From contig JAJFVB010000142.1 of NCBI GenBank assembly GCA_021372055.1, positions 1 through 34,378 on the forward strand: a DNA stretch of 34,378 nt, read 5' to 3'. This document shows, in pieces, positions 32,523 to 34,378 of this stretch. The stretch comes from Desulfobacteraceae bacterium. Lineage in GTDB: Bacteria; Desulfobacterota; Syntrophobacteria; Syntrophobacterales; Syntrophobacteraceae. Position 1 is the first letter of the stretch. Each line of letters begins with the position of its first letter. The notes under the pieces were generated by a model. That model was not told the origin of the DNA and did not search any database. It saw only the letters and a program-made list of their open reading frames with translations. The translations under genes and the position numbers were made by a program.

Positions 32523-33191
32523 TTACCGCACATATCCGTGAATTCGCACCTTTTGCTCCAGAATCCGCAATCCTTTGATGCCGAAGTACGTCAAGGCCAG
32601 ATAAATCAGCCCGGCCGCCAGGTAGAGCGGCAGATGCTGGTACGTCCTGGAGGCAACGAAGTGGGTTCGGGCCATGATTTCCGCAACCCCGAGGGCGAAG
32701 GTTACCGCCGAGTCCTTAAGCACAATCGAATATTCGTTGGACCATCCGGGAATGGATAGACGCAGCGCCTGGGGCAGGATAATGGAGAGTATCGTCCGGG
32801 AATCGGACATCCCCAGAGCGCGAGCCGCATTGAACTGACCGGCGGGCAGGGAGAGTATCGCGCCCCGGAAAATCTGCGACTGGTAGGCCGAACTTATGAG
32901 GCCCAGTACGATGATCGCGACCGCAAAAGCGGAGAGGTTGAGCCCGACGAGGTTGCAGAACCCGAAGTAAAAAAGGAAGAGCAGAACCAGCAGGGGGACT
33001 CCACGAAAAAACCAGACGTAGAATCCTATCAGTCTCTTGAGAACCCGGCCGCCGTACACCTGCCCGACCGCCAGGGGAACTCCGAGCGCCAATCCGAAAA
33101 GCATCGCCCCCAAGACGACCACGATGGTCACCAGAGCGCCTTCCAGCATGTACGGCAGAGCGCTGATTACGGTGGCAATGCTCTCGTGCAT
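32523..33191 (-). CDS. Polar amino-acid ABC transporter permease
   Basis: This 222-residue integral membrane protein is the second HisM/GlnP-family permease. It has a long hydrophobic segment (EGALVTIVVVLGAMLFGLALGV), the family FFRGVPLLVLLFLFYFGF stretch and the ATPase-contacting loop AARALGMSDSRTILSIILPQALRLSIPGWSNE. It is distinct from the permease at 31071 (about one third identical by eye), so a heterodimer is likely. It follows the binding protein gene, with a terminator hairpin between them. Confidence 0.93.
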   Translation of the reverse strand: MHESIATVISALPYMLEGALVTIVVVLGAMLFGLALGVPLAVGQVYGGRVLKRLIGFYVWFFRGVPLLVLLFLFYFGFCNLVGLNLSAFAVAIIVLGLISSAYQSQIFRGAILSLPAGQFNAARALGMSDSRTILSIILPQALRLSIPGWSNEYSIVLKDSAVTFALGVAEIMARTHFVASRTYQHLPLYLAAGLIYLALTYFGIKGLRILEQKVRIHGYVR

Positions 33192-33253
33192 ATTTCAGTG
33201 CGCCTTTCCCGATTCTTCATATCCGCTAAAGAGGCCCCGCCTCGTGAACGTCA

Positions 33254-33293
33254 AAAACCCGGCAAGGCCGGAGAAGTGAACTTGCCGGGTTTT
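33254..33293 (-). terminator. Intergenic terminator/attenuator hairpin between binding protein and permease genes
   Basis: AAAACCCGGCAAG (33254-33266) pairs perfectly with CTTGCCGGGTTTT (33281-33293) around a 14-base loop. On the minus strand the stem ends in a T-tract. Such hairpins in ABC operons commonly end part of the transcripts, so the binding protein is made in excess of the membrane subunits. Confidence 0.8.
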
Positions 33294-33320
33294 AACCTCA
33301 ATAGTCGGACAAAAAAAGAT

Positions 33321-34082
33321 CTATAATCCGTACTTTTTCTGAAGCTCTCCCCACTGCGGAGAAGCCATGACCTTCTTCAGGCCTTCGTTGAGCTTGTTCA
33401 AAAGCTCGGTGTCCTGCTTGCGTACCGCATATCCGAATTCCTCGTCCGGCATGCCGAAGGTACCGATGATCTTGACCGGCTTTTTCTTCTCGGCGTCCTT
33501 CCCGGGAGCATCGTCCATGGCCGCGGCGATGATTCTGCCATTGATCACGTCTTCGATCGCGAGCGGAGCTGAATCATAGAAAACGAGTTCGAATTTTTTC
33601 CCCTGCTTCTTGATCAGGTTCTCTTCGATCCATTTTGCTTCGGTCGTGCCTCTCTGGACGCCGATCTTCTTGCCGTCCGCCATTGCCGCATCGGGCGTTA
33701 CGCCGGAACCGGCCTTCGCCACCAGAACCTGCTTGATGTTCCAGTACGACAGAGTGAAATTGACTTCTTTCTTGCGGGCGTCGTTGATGGACATACCGGA
33801 TGCGATGAAATCGATCTTCTTGCCGTTCAGGCTGGGAATGATCGTATCCCAATCCATGGGCTGATGCTTGACCTTGAATCCCATTTCCTTGGCAATCAGG
33901 TCGACAACCGCCACATCGAACCCATCAGGCTTTCCCGTCTTGTCCACAAAAGCGAAAGGAGGGAAATTGGCGTCAATGCCGTTGATGTATTCTTTCTGCT
34001 GGGCGTCGGCGGGAGCGCAGAAAAACCCGGCAAGCCCCACGAGCATGGCAAAAACAGCAACACCGACCGTTGCTTTCCTCAT
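33321..34082 (-). CDS. Periplasmic amino-acid-binding protein of an ABC importer (family 3)
   Basis: This 253-residue precursor has a Sec signal peptide MRKATVGVAVFAMLVGLAGF, with probable cleavage after ADA, and no lipobox, so the mature protein is soluble in the periplasm. The mature domain matches the SBP_bac_3 family: NGIDANFPPFAFVDKTGKPDGFDVAVVDLIAKEMG, SLNGKKIDFIASGMSINDARKKEVNFT, VQRGTTEAKW, INGRIIAAAMDD and a final LKKVMASPQWGELQKKYGL. The ligand is probably a polar amino acid; which one cannot be told. The ATG at 34082 has GGAGG eight bases upstream; a start 15 bases earlier is less likely. It leads the six-gene operon. Confidence 0.95.
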   Translation of the reverse strand: MRKATVGVAVFAMLVGLAGFFCAPADAQQKEYINGIDANFPPFAFVDKTGKPDGFDVAVVDLIAKEMGFKVKHQPMDWDTIIPSLNGKKIDFIASGMSINDARKKEVNFTLSYWNIKQVLVAKAGSGVTPDAAMADGKKIGVQRGTTEAKWIEENLIKKQGKKFELVFYDSAPLAIEDVINGRIIAAAMDDAPGKDAEKKKPVKIIGTFGMPDEEFGYAVRKQDTELLNKLNEGLKKVMASPQWGELQKKYGL

Positions 34083-34158
34083 TAGCTCTTCCTCCATTTT
34101 GATAGAATCGGAAAGTAGTTACCCTTGTATCGCATCCTGTTTGCGGGGATAAAAGCTC

Positions 34159-34187
34159 ATATTACAGATGAAATGCCGATCGATCAA
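34159..34187 (-). promoter_or_regulatory. Candidate sigma-70 promoter of the amino-acid transport/catabolic operon
   Basis: On the minus strand TTGATC (34187-34182), a 17-base spacer and TAATAT (34164-34159) lie about 75-105 bases upstream of the binding-protein ATG. The spacing is ideal and the hexamers are moderate matches. I saw no clear operator repeat around it. Confidence 0.45.
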
Positions 34188-34282
34188 GAATTAAGCACGG
34201 CTGGAGACGCACCGCGCCTGGGTTTTCGAAACTTCGGGATTCAATACGGAATTAGGGACGATGTGATACCGAATTGCGCTCA

Positions 34283-34378
34283 AGATAGAACTAATGGAAA
34301 AGCGCGGGGGGAAATGATTTCCTCCGCGCCCGAGGGCGCTTGCGGCCTGGCCAACGGCCCGCCGCAAGCGCCGAAATG
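34283..34378 (+). repeat. Hairpin-rich dispersed repeat, copy 2 (runs to the window edge)
   Basis: The block begins AGATAGAACTAATGGAAAAG and matches the reverse complement of 28310-28411 along its whole length, with scattered substitutions and a small deletion between the hairpins. Hairpin 1 is GCGCGGGGGGAAAT/ATTTCCTCCGCGC (34302-34329, one mispair); hairpin 2 is GCTTGCGG/CCGCAAGC (34338-34369). Compensating changes keep both stems pairable. The copy may continue past the window. Confidence 0.8.

Noticed and set aside
1..34378. CRISPR arrays, tRNA or rRNA genes, insertion sequences, phage genes
   Set aside because: No regularly spaced direct repeats, cloverleaf-like sequences, conserved rRNA stretches, transposase or phage motifs were seen on either strand.

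Overview
This window is a GC-rich bacterial chromosome segment, densely coded, with many adjoining or overlapping genes on the minus strand. Gene content points to an anaerobic deltaproteobacterium (Desulfobacterota, possibly Syntrophobacter-like). It includes a stand-alone IMP cyclohydrolase, a CooC-type maturation ATPase, multi-PAS histidine kinases, a GlcD-type oxidoreductase and a probable selenocysteine codon. The species is inferred from gene content only. I saw no rRNA, tRNA, CRISPR array, phage or transposase gene.

Layout. Bases 1-4,100 hold an exported VIT/VWA protein with an AgmX/TonB-like tail, a strong bidirectional terminator, a possible 36-residue ORF and an M42 aminopeptidase. 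Bases 4,100-9,600 run on the plus strand: a hybrid receiver-PAS-PAS-GAF histidine kinase, a DUF1573 lipoprotein interrupted by an in-frame TGA, APS kinase (cysC) and a DUF72 protein. A 46-residue basic protein follows on the minus strand. From about 22,150 down to 9,930 thirteen minus-strand genes lie head to tail: glyA, ribD, ribE, ribBA, ribH, nusB, a cooC-like gene, the IMP cyclohydrolase half of purH, purD, purQ, purN, a MurU-like nucleotidyltransferase and an AmgK-like kinase. Together they cover one-carbon supply, riboflavin synthesis, late purine synthesis and probably sugar-nucleotide salvage.

Bases 22,450-28,400 hold a YgjP-type metallopeptidase, then a minus-strand trio: an unrecognised protein with a histidine-kinase-like H-box but no ATPase domain, a PAS histidine kinase, and threonine ammonia-lyase, whose start overlaps the kinase stop. 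A lone ABC ATPase is divergent from this trio. Bases 28,430-34,082 form one minus-strand operon: amino-acid binding protein, permease, ATPase, permease, GlcD-like FAD oxidoreductase and class I aminotransferase, which suggests uptake and oxidation of an amino acid or 2-hydroxy acid. Two divergent copies of a roughly 100-bp hairpin-rich repeat flank this operon in opposite orientations.

The most interesting signal is the DUF1573 lipoprotein at 7,189-7,707. A TGA falls exactly where the family has the first Cys of its SCGCT motif, the reading frame continues with well-conserved DUF1573 sequence to a normal stop, and a hairpin of SECIS-like geometry follows the TGA. I read it as a candidate selenoprotein that ordinary gene calling would truncate.
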